DNA of 64,000 nt, taken from assembly GCF_018320785.1 (NCBI RefSeq), contig NC_054870.1:1613199-1677198 (forward strand), read 5' to 3'. Source of the stretch: Cheilinus undulatus. Lineage: Eukaryota; Chordata; Actinopteri; Labriformes; Labridae. The notes under the pieces were generated by a model. That model saw only the letters and a list, made by a program, of their open reading frames with translations. It was not told where the DNA came from and ran no database searches. A program made the translations under genes and the position numbers. Each line of letters begins with the position of its first letter. Positions within the stretch are counted from its first letter, which is position 1. Below, piece by piece: positions 21,720 through 36,700 of the stretch.

Positions 21720-24700
21720 ATGGAGCTTTTCCAGGCCAAAGACGATTACATCCTTCAAAGCGGGGACCATGCGCTGTGGTGCAGCCGAAAAGACGGGGCC
21801 ATGGCCGTCAGACCTGGTACGTACTGTCTGAAAGCTTTTCTTATGAAGACGATCATCAGGCTAAAGCCATTTACATGACAACCCGTTAGATAAAACACAG
21901 GCTATGTATTCCAGGGCCCACTGGGAGTTGTCAGGCAGTATTTCAGTACCATTTTCCCCATGTGTCTGGATTATGTCTACAGCCTTGGCATCCCTGATTC
22001 GCAACTATTACTCGTTTTTATTGGAAAATGTGATGCAAACGATGTGATTAAGCTCCCGTTAAAAGAACGAGTTAAGGAGTAAAGTTGGCATTCGTCGTCT
22101 AGAGATCCCCGCCCTGGCTTTCATTCAGGCTCTGCCAACACCCCAAACAGACTCCAAAGTTCCTGGATTTCTTCTCCTGTCTGTCACCGAGGAGAAAATG
22201 GGATTCTTCAGACACAACAACTTTCTCAGGAACCTCTCACAGCTTCACGACTTTACCTCTGAAATGATGGGTTTGAGCCAACATCACAGAATTACACATG
22301 CACCAAGCATATGAAGGACAAATGCTCTAATTTTGAAATCTGGCCCTGATTAAAATGAATTAATAAATGATAGCTACGGTGATTGATAATATGATATCAA
22401 TATAGTTCTAGATAATATGGTTCCACTGTATTGTATTTTTTTAGATTTAAATAATGTGATGTTAACATATTCATTTAAGAAAATATTGATCTCACTTAAA
22501 CACAATAAATGTAGTTCAGACCTTGAAAAATACTTTAAAGTTTAACCAGGAACATAGAGAACACCTTAGTTCTTGGAGCATTCTTCAAAATTAAGGATGA
22601 CATAGGCTGATATTTACAGATAAGCAAGGTGGATATTTAAGAGTGATATAGGCTGATATTTACAGGTGATAAAGGTGGATATTTAAGGGTGATATAGGCT
22701 GATATTTACAGATAAGCAAGGTGGATATTTAAGAGTGATATAGGCTGATATTTACAGATAAGCAAGGTGGATATTTAAGGGAGATTTGGGCTGATATTTA
22801 CAGATAATATAGGTGGATATTTAAGGGTGATATAGGCTGATATTTACAAATGATGAAGATAGACATTTAAGGTTGATATAGGCTGATATTTACAGCTAAT
22901 TAAGGTGGATATTTAAGGGTGATATAGGCTGATATTTACAGATAATATAGGTGGATATTTAAGGGTGATATGGGCTGATATTTACAGATAATATAGGTGG
23001 ATATTTAAGGGTGATATAGGCTGATATTTACAGATAAGCAAGGTGGATATTTAAGATTGATATAGGCTGATTTTTACAGATAAGCAAGGTGGATATTTAA
23101 GAGTGATATAGGCTGATATTTACAGGTGATAAAGGTGGATATTTAAGGGTGATATAGGCTGATATTTACAGATAAGCAAGGTGGATATTTAAGAGTGATA
23201 TAGGCTGATATTTACAGGTGATAAAGGTGGATATTTAAGGGTGATATAGGCTGATATTTACAGATAAGCAAGGTGGATATTTAAGAGTGATATAGGCTGA
23301 TATTTACAGGTGATAAAGGTGGATATTTAAGGGTGATATAGGCTGATATTTACAGATAATATAGGTGGTTATTTAAGGGTGATATAGGCTGATATTTACA
23401 GATAATATAGGTGGTTATTTAAGGGTGATATAGGCTGATATTTACAGATAAGCAAGGTGGATATTTAAGAGTGATATAGGCTGATATTTGCAGATAATAT
23501 AGGTGGATATTTAAGGGTGATATAGGCTGATATTTACAGATAATATAGGTGGTTATTTAAGGGTGATATAGGCTGATATTTACAGATAATATAGGTGGTT
23601 ATTTAAGGGTGATATGGGCTGATATTTACAGATAATATAGGTGGTTATTTAAGGGTGATATAGGCTGATATTTACAGGTGATAAAGGTGGATATTTAAGG
23701 GTGATATAGGCTGATATTTACAGATAATATAGGTGGATATTTAAGGGTGATATGGGCTGATATTTACAAATAAGCAAGGTGGACATTTAAGAGTGATATC
23801 GGCTGATATTTACAGTTATTTAAGTTGGATATTTAAGGGTGATATAGGCTGATATTTACAGATAATCAAGGTGGATATTTAAGGGAGATTTGGGCTGATA
23901 TTTAAAGATAATATAGGTGGATATTTAAGGGTGATATAGGCTGATATTTACAAATGATGAAGATAGACATTTAAGGTTGATATAGGCTGATATTTACAGC
24001 TAATTAAGGTGGATATTTAAGGGTGATATAGGCTGATATTTACAGATAATATAGGTGGATATTTAAGGGTGATATGGGCTGATATTTACAAATAAGCAAG
24101 GTGGACATTTAAGAGTGATATCGGCTGATATTTACAGTTATTTAAGTTGGATATTTAAGGGTGATATAGGCTGATATTTACAGATAATCAAGGTGGATAT
24201 TTAAGGGTGATATATGCTGATATTTACAGGTGATAAAGGTGGTTGTTTAAGGGTGATATAGGCTGATATTTACAGGTGATAAAGGTGGATATTTAAGGAT
24301 GATATAGGCTGATATTTACAGAAAATCAAGGTGGATATTTAAGGGTGATATAGGCAGATATTTACAAATAAGCAAGGTGGATATTAAGAGGGTGATATAG
24401 GCTGATATTTACAGATAATCGATGTGGATATTTAAGGGTGATATAGGCTGATATTTACAGATATGCAAGGTGGATATTTAAGGGTGATATAGGCTGATAT
24501 TTACAGATAAGCAAGGTGGATATTTAAGGGTGATATAGGCTGATATTTACAGATATGCAAGGTGGATATTTAAGGGTGATATAGGCTGATATTTACAGAT
24601 AATATAGGTGGATATTTAAGAGTGATATAGGCTGATATTTACAGGTGATAAAGGTGGATATTTAAGGGTGATATAGGAAAATATTTACAGATAATCAAGG

Positions 24701-27700
24701 TGGATATTTAAGGGAGATTCAGGCTGATATTTACAGATAATCAAGGTGGATATTTAAGGGTGATATAGGCTGATATTTACAAATGATGAAGATAGACATT
24801 TAAGGTTGATATAGGCTGATATTTACAGATAATATAGGTGGATATCTAAGGGTGATATGGGCTGATATTTACAGATAAGCAAGGTGGATATTTAAGGGTG
24901 ATATAGGCTGATATTTACAAATAAGCAAGGTGGATATTTAAGACTGATATCGGCTGATATTTACAGATAATTAAGTTGGATATTTAAGGGTGATATAGGC
25001 TGTTATTTACAGATAATCAAGGTGGATATTCAAGGGAGATTCAGGCTGATATTTACAGCTAATTAAGGTGGATATTTAAGGGTGATATAGGCTGATATTT
25101 ACAGATAATCAAGGTGGATATTTAAGGGTGATATATGCTGATATTTACAGATAATCAAGGTGGATATTTAAGAGTGATATAGGCTGATATTTACAGATAA
25201 TCAAGGTGGATATTTAAGAGTGATATTGGCTGATATTTACAGTTATTTAAGTTGGATATTTAAGGGTGATATAGGCTGATATTTACAGATAATATAGGTG
25301 GATATTTAAGGGTGATATATGCTGATATTTACAGATAATCAAGGTGGATATTTAAGAGTGATATAGGCTGATATTTACAGATAATCAAGGTGGATATTTA
25401 AGGGTGGTATATGCTGATATTTACAGGTGATAAAGGTGGATATTTAAGGATGATTGAGGCTGATATTTACAGATAATCAAGGTGGATATTTAAGGGAGAT
25501 TCAGGCTGATATTTACAGATAATATAGGTGGATATTTAAGGGTGATATAGGCTGATATTTACAAATAAGCAAGGTGGATATTTAAGGGTGATATAGGCTG
25601 ATATTTACAGATAATCAAGGTGGATATTTAAGGGTGATATAGGCTGATATTTACAGATAATCAATGTGGATATTTAAGGGTGATATAGGCTGATATTTAC
25701 AGATAAGCAAGGTGGATATTTAAGGGTGATATGGGCTGATATTTACAGATAAGCAAGGTGGATATTTAAGGGTGATATAGGCTGATATTTACAAATAAGC
25801 AAGGTGGATATTTAAGACTGATATCGGCTGATATTTACAGATAATTAAGTTGGATATTTAAGGGTGATATAGGCTGTTATTTATAGATAATCAAGGTGGA
25901 TATTCAAGGGAGATTCAGGCTGATATTTACAGCTAATTAAGGTGGATATTTAAGGGTGATATAGGCTGATATTTACAGGTGATAAAGGTGGATATTTAAG
26001 GATGATTGAGGCTGATATTTACAGATAATCAAGGTGGATATTTAAGGGAGATTCAGGCTGATATTTACAGGTGATAAAGGTGGATATTTAAGGGTGATAT
26101 AGGCTGATATTTACAGATAAGCAAGGTGGATTTTTAAGGATGATATAGGCTGATATTTACAGATAATCAAGGTGGATATTTAAGGGTGATATAGGCTGAT
26201 ATTTACAAATGATGAAGATAGACATTTAAGGTTGATATAGGCTGATATTTACAGATAAGCAAGGTGGATATTTAAGGGTGATATAGGCTGATATTTACAG
26301 ATAAGCAAGGTGGATATTTAAGGGTGATATGGGCTGATATTTACAGATAAGCAAGGTGGATATTTAAGGGTGATATAGGCTGATATTTACAGATAATATA
26401 GGTGGATATTTAAGGGTGATATGGGCTGATATTTACAGATAAGCAAGGTGGATATTTAAGGGTGATATAGGCTGATATTTATAGATTATATAGGTGGATA
26501 TTTAAGGGTGATATAGGCTGATAGTTACAGATAATATAGGTGGATATTTAAGAGTGATATAGGCTGATATTTACAGGTGATAAAGGTGGATATTTAAGGG
26601 TGATATAGGCTGATATTTACAGATAATCAAGGTGGATATTTAAGGATGATATAGGCAGATATTTACAGATAATCAAGGTGGATATTTAAGGGAGATTCAG
26701 GCTGATATTTACAGGTGATAAAGGTGGATATTTAAGGGTGATATAGGCTGATATTTACAGATAAGCAAGGTGGATATTTAAGGGTGATATAGGCTGATAT
26801 TTACAAATAAGCAAGGTGGATATTTAAGGGTGATATAGGCTGATATTTACAGATAATATAGGTTGATATTTAAGGGTGATATAGGCTGATATTTACAGAT
26901 AAGCAAGGTTGATATTTAAGGGTGATATAGGCTGATATTTACAGATAATCAAGGTGGATATTTAAGGGTGATATGGGCTGATATTTACATATAAGCAAGG
27001 TGGATATTTAAGGGTGATATAGGCTGATGTTTACAGATTATATAGGTGGATATTTAAGGGTGATATAGGCTGATATTTACAGATAATATAGGTGGATATT
27101 TAAGGGTGATATGGGCTGATATTTACAGATAATATAGGTGGATATTTAAGGGTGATATAGGCTGATATTTACAGATAATCAAGGTGGATATTTAAGGATG
27201 ATATAGGCTGATATTTACAGATAATCAAGGTGGATATTTAAGGGAAATTCAGGCTGATATTTACAGATTATATAGGTGGATATTTAAGGGTGATATAGGC
27301 TGATATTTACAAATGATGAAGATAGACATTTAAGGTTGATATAGGCTGATATTTACAGATAAGCAAGGTGGATATTTAAGGGTGATATAGGCTGATATTT
27401 ACAGATAAGCAAGGTGGATATTTAAGGGTGATATAGGCTGATGTTTACAGATTATATAGGTGGATATTTAAGGGTGATATAGGCTGATATTTACAGATTA
27501 TATAGGTGGATATTTAAGGGTGATATGGGCTGATATTTACAGATAAGCAAGGTGGATATTTAAGGGTGATATAGGCTGATATTTATAGATTATATAGGTG
27601 GATATTTAAGGGTGATATAGGCTGATATTTACAGATAAGCAAGGTGGATATTTAAGGATGATATAGGCAGATATTTACAGATAATCAAGGTGGATATTTA

Positions 27701-30700
27701 AGGGAGATTCAGGCTGATATTTACAGATAAGCAAGGTGGATATTTAAGGGTGATATGGGCTGATATTTACAGATAAGCAAGGTGGATATTTAAGGGTGAT
27801 ATAGGCTGATATTTACAGATAATATAGGTGGATATTTAAGGGTGATATGGGCTGATATTTACAGATAAGCAAGGTGGATATTTAAGGGTGATATAGGCTG
27901 ATATTTATAGATTATATAGGTGGATATTTAAGGGTGATATAGGCTGATAGTTACAGATAATATAGGTGGATATTTAAGAGTGATATAGGCTGATATTTAC
28001 AGGTGATAAAGGTGGATATTTAAGGGTGATATAGGCTGATATTTACAGATAATCAAGGTGGATATTTAAGGATGATATAGGCAGATATTTACAGATAATC
28101 AAGGTGGATATTTAAGGGAGATTCAGGCTGATATTTACAGGTGATAAAGGTGGATATTTAAGGGTGATATAGGCTGATATTTACAGATAAGCAAGGTGGA
28201 TATTTAAGGGTGATATAGGCTGATATTTACAAATAAGCAAGGTGGATATTTAAGGGTGATATAGGCTGATATTTACAGATAATATAGGTTGATATTTAAG
28301 GGTGATATAGGCTGATATTTACAGATAAGCAAGGTTGATATTTAAGGGTGATATAGGCTGATATTTACAGATAATCAAGGTGGATATTTAAGGGTGATAT
28401 GGGCTGATATTTACATATAAGCAAGGTGGATATTTAAGGGTGATATAGGCTGATGTTTACAGATTATATAGGTGGATATTTAAGGGTGATATAGGCTGAT
28501 ATTTACAGATAATATAGGTGGATATTTAAGGGTGATATGGGCTGATATTTACAGATAATATAGGTGGATATTTAAGGGTGATATAGGCTGATATTTACAG
28601 ATAATCAAGGTGGATATTTAAGGATGATATAGGCTGATATTTACAGATAATCAAGGTGGATATTTAAGGGAAATTCAGGCTGATATTTACAGATTATATA
28701 GGTGGATATTTAAGGGTGATATAGGCTGATATTTACAAATGATGAAGATAGACATTTAAGGTTGATATAGGCTGATATTTACAGATAAGCAAGGTGGATA
28801 TTTAAGGGTGATATAGGCTGATATTTACAGATAAGCAAGGTGGATATTTAAGGGTGATATAGGCTGATGTTTACAGATTATATAGGTGGATATTTAAGGG
28901 TGATATAGGCTGATATTTACAGATTATATAGGTGGATATTTAAGGGTGATATGGGCTGATATTTACAGATAAGCAAGGTGGATATTTAAGGGTGATATAG
29001 GCTGATATTTATAGATTATATAGGTGGATATTTAAGGGTGATATAGGCTGATATTTACAGATAAGCAAGGTGGATATTTAAGGATGATATAGGCAGATAT
29101 TTACAGATAATCAAGGTGGATATTTAAGGGAGATTCAGGCTGATATTTACAAATGATGAAGATGGACATTTAAGGGTGATATAGGCTGATATTTACAGAT
29201 AAGCAAGGTGGATATTTAAGGGTGATATAGGCTGATATTTACAGATAATCAAGGTGGATATTTAAGGGTGATATAGGCTGATATTTACAGATAATATAGG
29301 TGGATATTTAAGGATGATATAGGCTGATATTTACAGATAATCAAGGTGGATATTTAAGGTTGATATAGGCTGATATTCACAGCTAATTAAGGTGGATATT
29401 TAAGAGTGATATAGGCTGATATTTACAGGTGATAAAGGTGGATATTTAAGGATGATTTAGGCTGATATTTACAGATAGTCAAGGTGGATATTTAAGGGTG
29501 ATATAGGCTGATATTTACAGATAATATAGGTGGATATTTAAGGGTGATATGGGCTGGTATTTACAGATAATTTAGGTGGATATTTAAGGGTGATATAGGC
29601 TGATATTTACAGATAAGCAAGGTGGATATTTAAGGGTGATATAGGCTGATATTTACAGATAATCAAGGTGAATTTTTAAGGGTGATATAGGCTGATGTTT
29701 ACAGATTATATAGGTGGATATTTACGGGTGTTATAGGCTGATATTTACAGATTATGAAGATGGATTTTTTACAGACCTTTTTTTATGATACAGGCTGTTT
29801 TAACTTATAAACATATCCAGGCAATGTAGGCAGATTTAAGCAGTCACTAAATCTGTTGTGAAATTAGCAGAAATTAGTCTGCTAGTCTATTATCTCCCTT
29901 CAGCTATGACACTTCAGTCCTCTAAAGGGATTTCAGCTAGTTTGAATTTTTCCACTCAAAAGTTTTCTTTGTCTTGTTTATTTCAGGATCATCTCAGAAA
30001 AATCTCTATGCAAACCTGTTTATTTATGAGAAATAGTTTAAATGATGGGTTGATTCTAGTACAGCACAGCGTGTTGACAGTGAAACGATTGTGTTTATGT
30101 GGGTATTGTTATCTTACCTTGTAAAGCAGATGGATTGGCCAGATCTTATGTCTGTTATGTGGAAGATTTATCTTGCAAAGATCTGATCTAAAATGACTGC
30201 TCAGTCTGAGAACAGACCTGAAGCTCAAAGGTATCATAAGCCTGGTGGGACAGCTCAGGGCTTTTCTGTCCATGGGAGAGAAGACCTTTTCTGCTCTGAG
30301 ACCAGACCAGACCAGACCAATCAGCATCATTTAAGGGGAATGAAGCTGTAGCTACAGGCTGGGGTCAGTTGTGCTTAAAGCTGTTAGCAATTGCACAGAT
30401 GTAGCTTTAATGTAGTACCAGCTTTATCAGAACTGGACCATATTTCTTAATAAAAAGAAGAGTAAAGAACAGCACTGAAAGCTTTTCTAGGCAGAAAGAA
30501 TGTTTACCGCTCTTCTCCTGACCTGCTTTGGTACCAGTCTGAGTCCTGACCGGCCTATCCACCTCTTAGCTCCACTGTTCCAGGGCCTACAGCCTAACTC
30601 ATGTCACTCACTGGAGCTGTGCATGCATCTCACATCAACTGCTGCTCTGATTGATATATTTGTACATCACTCTGGATTGGCTTGGTTGAATGTGACAGAC

Positions 30701-33700
30701 AGAATGCTCATCCAACCACCAGCTGAGAACTTCTTTAAAGTCCTTCCCAAACGCTTTGTAAGGGAGGTTTCCCATAGGAATGTGAAATATATCACATTAA
30801 ATGGATATATGAAGCAGTCGTGATGCATGTCAGTTTAATAGTTATCAGTGTCTGCTAAATGAGTTTGGCACAAATCTAGTATAGTGCATCCCTGCTTTAT
30901 GACTAGTATTAGCCTGAGAGCATTGTGGATTTTCATTTTATGTCTCCCTTGTCAATTTATGATTACATTTATCATTATGTTATTTATTTCTGTTTTTCAT
31001 CATTGTACTCATTTCTTATTATCATTTCAAATTAATTCAATTAAATGTATTAAATGTAAACGTATTATCTATTTTTGCTTGCATGGTTTTGTGATTAAGC
31101 GCTACAGCCACATGTGACCCTTAACGTGGTGATAATTACAGATCATGACTGCATCTGTGAGTAAAGCACAGACAGGGTCAGATTTTATTCAGAATGCCTG
31201 AAAAAATCAAAGACTCCTGCACAGACTCAGAAACAGCTCGTTCTGAGCAGGGCTGAAACAGAGGGGTTTTTAGACATGCAAAAATCCAATACTGGCGTGT
31301 TTTTTCAGCACCAGACTTCACAGACACGTAATGTGGACCTCTGAAACCAATATAGACCTGTCTTAAAAGGGTAAAATATGTCCCCTTTAACCTGTACTCC
31401 AGAATGATGAATGCTTTGTGCTGCCTCATCAATGATAAGTCTTCACACACTGCTACGATTATAGACTAGAGGTTGAAGCATGTCAAACAGTGAATGGTGC
31501 CATTTTGGCACCTTAATACAGAGGGCTGAGTACCAGAATGTGCTACTGACAGGGTACCAGTACCAACCTACCTGATAACTACTGGACTGAATTACAACAC
31601 TATCGATACTTCCTTTTAAAACCTTTGGAATGGAATGAAAGGAAAGAATTATGTGGTGGAATTTGTTTGATTTATGAGTTACACCGGATTCCTTATCTCA
31701 TTCCATGTTTGACCGGCACCTTATGCAGATTTTTTTATGAATCAAACACCCAGCCAGCTTCTTTGCTCCCACTGACTTTGACTTTATTTCTCTCAAAAAT
31801 ATTGATTCAGGCACCGAATAAAAATAATAGATTTAGCACCGGTATCAGAAATCCCCCAAATACCCAACCCTATTTATACAACATACTGCTGATAAAAGAG
31901 CAGAAGCAGAAAAGTAAAAGTACAGAAGGGGGCTGGGCAGAAGGACCTTCCCTTTAGTCATTCTGTAGAAAATGCTGTTTAAGGGGAAATTATGAGTCAT
32001 ACTTTTAGTAATCTGCAGTTTCAAAACTTGTTAGTTTCTAACAGTTATTTGGCCTTCAAAATAGATTGAAATGCCTGCTTTTGGATGTGTTTCCACTTAT
32101 TTTCAGTGTTTTTCAATCCCTCCAGTTCACACCTGAGACACCTGTCCTCAAATTTCAGATTCCCGCTGCTACTAGCAGTAACAAATAAACATTTTAGCTT
32201 CATATGAACTGTATGAACGGGATCTAAAAGATAAACTAAACACGGTTTTCTTGATGATGCTAGCTGGTAGTGCATGTTCTATGTGAGTCAGCTGAAGTAG
32301 CATGTCTGCAGCCAGCCAGGACAGGGTTTGAGTTGCACCGCTCTTTCATTATTTAATTGGAAAACGTCTTCCTAACCCTCTCTCTTTTTCCACTTAACTC
32401 TCAAACACTCAGTCAAGCATTAGTAAAATCCAACACATTCAGAATAAAGATCGATCAGTTTTATGTTTCTGCACTATTACGCAACCTTTCCTTTTGAGCT
32501 GTCATAGCCTGTTTTTCTGTACTCGGAATTCTCTGGAAGGTGGAATATGATTGGCTTAGAGGTCACTTACACACATTCTCTCATTTTTTATTTACTTCTC
32601 TCTTTGGTTTAAATTATCTCCAATTTTTGAGCATTGCACATTTTTTTGAATTTTTATCATATTAGAAACATTGTGTGCTATTTTTTATGATCAGTTTTAT
32701 TGATAATTGCACTTTCTTCTATAGAATAGCTAACATTAGTTTTTCCTTTTAGGTATAAAACTGTGTTTTCTGGATACTGGGTGTTTTTCACCTGCTTTTT
32801 CCCTATCCTCATGTTTCTTCTCCATTAATAATTTCAGCTACAGACCTGCTGTTAGCATGGAATCCAGTGTGTTTGGGTCTGGTAGAAGGTGTCATTGGAA
32901 AGATACAACTTCACACAGGTAAGTAGAGAGCAAAAATATCTCAACAATCACCCTTGTAGTGTTAATTTTCCTGTGAGCAGAAACTCCACGTGTTCATCTG
33001 TGTTTTGTTTTTTGTGTGAAATTCCAAATAATTCAGAAGTTGGCCCGTTTCCTGTTGCTGTTGTTTTGACAAAAAAAATGTAAAACGTGTAAACTGTTGT
33101 TTCTGTTGCTGATGCTTATAGTTATGGTTATTTAATGATAGATTTAAATATTACATATATATGAAGGCCCGATGTCTTTATTTAACCCTTTCTTTGCCAT
33201 TAATGGGAAGAGAATACAGTAGCTCCTTTCTTTACTCTTGGTGATCTCCAGGAATTCAGCAACCATGACACACTCTGATATTTTCTTTCACCCGTTGTCA
33301 GATCTTCCTCTGGGCCTGGTATTAATCCGCCAGAAAGCACTGGTGGGCCATTTACCGGGGAACCACAAAGTCTTCAAGATCACCAAAATAGCAGTGATTC
33401 CTCTGTCTGATGAAGAGCCTCAGGAGCTGGAACTGGAGGTGTGTGGACTTCCACTGCAGGGATACAGGAGAATGAATGCACATGGGCTTGTAGTTAATTT
33501 TTGCCACCTATTCAGGCCGGAAATGATTATCGTAGCACATAGCTAATTTATGTAGCCAAGACTGTTCAATGGTGATGCTTACACTAATCTCTGCCAGTTT
33601 CATTGAAATCTTCTATTTTCACCCCCACTTTTAAAGTTTTAGAAAATTCTGATATAATGACTGTTGTAGAATAGAAAAAGAATGAAGCATTGCTAAGATT

Positions 33701-36700
33701 TCAGTCTTTCAGGAGAGCTTCATGGATGGTGAGACAGGATATTTTCAAGTGAGTAAAAATGGAGGCTCCTGGATAAGGTTTTAGACCCCATACATAGTTC
33801 TTATCCCGCAGAATTCCCTCTTGTACCTTTAAGTCTGAGAACCTTCTAGAGCACTGTATTCTAATCAGTATTGTTATTATGCTTTTAAGTTGTTAAGTGG
33901 TTGTAACCATCTTTACTATGTTGTGTGAAGAAATTCAAGTTAGGGATGCAGGATATTGGATTGTTGCAATATCCCATATATTTACATATATATGTATGTA
34001 CAGGGATGGTCTATGACTATTTAGTCATCATCTCTAAAAACAAGAAGATTTCATGCAAATCTTACCTTAATTCAAATCTGCATTTTTCATGATTTTTCCT
34101 GGTGCCTGGTTTTAGGTGTTGCACCACCAGACGGTGGCTGTAGCGTTAGCTCATCACCTTTTAAAGGGGATATATTATGCAAAAATCACTTTTTCAGGCT
34201 TTTCTAAGAAAAATATGTGCCCCTGGCCTGTCCACAACCCCCCAAGAATCAGAACCCCCCCCAACCTTTCAGAAAATGTGTGCTGAAGCAAGCCGCTCTC
34301 AGATTTTCTTCTCATGATGTCATGTGGGGAGTTAAGCCTGTTTTATGTTTGATGCCTCTGCAAGGTTGCGAGTGTCCACGCATTGAACGTGACGTCAAAT
34401 ATTAAGACACGCCCCTTTGCGAGGGTTCCGTGCTGCTAATTTTTGTCTGGCCGCACACATCCCCGAAATTTTTACAGATGCAGATGCGGCAGACGTCAAA
34501 ATGGCTGATTTTGAGGAGCTTTTGGTGACAGAAGTCAGAAAATATAAACACCTGTATGATTCTTCTTTGAAAGATCACAGAGACTGCCAGATGATTAAAA
34601 AATCCTGGATAGAAATATCAAAAACTGTAGGAAAAGAAGAAGAGTGGTGTCGTGGAAAAATCTGAGAGATTGATTTGTCATATCAAATGCACTTCCTCAT
34701 CTATCTCTCGCATTAGCTGTACAAGAATATTGTACTCGTCCTTGTCCTTCCTCTCTTGATTGAGTGGTCGTAGGGGCCATCTCCTTCCTTTTATGCTGTA
34801 ACAACAACAGTAAACACAGCAGCTCCTCTTCATGGTTCTCCATGATGTTAACAACAAATCTTCCTCTGTGACTTGAATTAAACACGCTAGAGAGGTGATT
34901 CTTGAAGACACACGCCCCTAGCTTTTGGGAGAATATCAGTTTGCAGCAAAGAGGACGCCGGCGCTAGATATGAATGCACCAGATGTTTCCGCATCATGAT
35001 TCTGCATCAGTTTTTGTCTGTGTGGCACGGACAAAAACTGATGCATAACTGAGCCTTTAGCCCCACCCCCAGGTTTGGTTGGCTCTCCCTGCTTGCAGGA
35101 CAGTTATGCCCTCCTCTCCTGATCTTCCTCTCAGCTGCCAGCTGAGATGCTGGACAGCTGACTTTGATCTGGGAGATTGATGGTTCAAACCCAGTCAGGT
35201 CTTTAACTTTAAATAAAAGCATCTATAATATTGTAACATCAGGAGTGCCACATCCATTTCCTGAGGGGGGTGGAGTCAGGGGCGGAGTCAGACAGGTAAC
35301 TAACATTTAAAGCCACAGAAACTGCTTGTTCTGAGCAGGGCTGAAACAGAGGGGTTTTTAGACATGCAAAAATCCAATACTGAAGTGTTTGTTTCAGCAA
35401 CAAGCTTCACAGGCAGGTTTTGGGGACCTCTGAGACCGATATAAACTTGTCTTAAAAGGGTACAATCTGTCCCCTTAAAATAGCAATAGAAGAAGAAAGC
35501 ATTGACACAACTGAGGTACTGAGAAACTTCACTTCTTTTGACTCAACAAATCTATCACACTGAATATTTTTGTGTGAAAGATCTGTTAAACATTTTTAGT
35601 TAAGAATAAAATAAATGGTTTCCTCAGAAATAATTAGCACCATACACAGCTGTCAGCCTGTTCACAGCTATTTCTATTATCAGTCTGGATCACCTATAAA
35701 CATCCAAGCTCATCTCCAAGTGTCTGCAAATCTCCTCATACATGACTTACAAATATGTTTGGACATAAATTTTAGCAGAATTTTTTTAATTTGCAAAAAC
35801 CAACATTTTACTATTTTAGCCATGATCAGCAGACACTAATTAATATCATGCATCCCTAATTGAAGTTAGTACTAACTGCTAGAAATGTCCCTTCATGCTT
35901 ATGAGGGATGTAAACTTTGTTGAAACTGATTTAGATTTCTCTCTTTCAGCTTTGCAAGAAGCATCACTTTGGAATCGACAAACCAGAGAAGCTAGCCCAG
36001 TCACCTGATGAGTCCAAGTTCCTGATGAAAACTTTAAGCCAGATCAAATCTAATGTGGCAGTTCCCATCAAGAAAAAGGTGTTTTTTTGGTTGTTTCACA
36101 TGTATTTCCCCTCTAGAGGCTTTAAAGAGCTTACTATTTTGCTTTTTATGCTTGTTACTGTTTTCTGCCTAACCCAGCGTTCCTCTGCCCTCAAGGTTAA
36201 AGAGAATAAGGAGAAGGAACGCCTGGAGAGGCGGCTGCTGGATGAGCTCTACAAGATATTCATGGACTCCGACTCTTTCTACTACAGTATGACCTATGAC
36301 CTGACAAACAATGTTCAGCGTCAGGGAGATTCAGCCAATTCCAGCTTACCTCTCTGGAAGCAGGTTTGTTGAGAAACTCGTGCTAACACGTCACACTGAG
36401 CAGTGATGTGGACCAAACTCAGCAGGCGTGTGATTAGAGGAGAGTAGCTACAGCCAGTCTGCGCTCAGTGCTGCTGCAGGGTTGAAACTGTGAAATATGA
36501 AATATAAATGACAGATGGATGATCGTACTAACCGAGCAGAGTTCACCCTTCACTACAGGCCCAACATCCATGTCAGTAAGCTGGTAGAGTTTTTTTTTTG
36601 TTTTTTTTTTCTATTTAAAACTACCTTTATCTAATTCTAGTCAACTCCTAATGTATGAAGCTATGATGAAATAGCCTCAGTCCACACACAGCCAGGAGGG

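Larger units (their letters stand above)
34165..35475. mobile_element. PIF/Harbinger relic with MADF-like and transposase-like remnants
   Basis: Ends AGGGGATATATT and TGTCCCCT are inverted and flanked by TAA on both sides, the 3-bp duplication typical of Harbinger. Inside are two coding remnants facing each other: a plus-strand MADF-like frame (34417-34665) and a minus-strand transposase-like frame (34678-34911). Too short for an intact autonomous element, so internally deleted. Confidence 0.75.
33942..35857. mobile_element. MITE with AGGGATGC termini, split by a Harbinger element
   Basis: Ends AGGGATGCAGGATATT and TATCATGCATCCCT. Flanked by AATTCAAGTT (33932-33941) and AATTGAAGTT (35858-35867), 9 of 10 identical. 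Its own sequence is at 33942-34164 and 35479-35857, and the middle is the Harbinger relic. Lies in INPP5F intron 3. Superfamily not resolved (8- to 10-bp duplication). Confidence 0.65.

Noticed and set aside
22591-29760. CRISPR-like array or short-intron gene family in the 46-bp repeat
   Set aside because: The variable linkers are a small reused set, not unique spacers, and the unit has stops in all frames.
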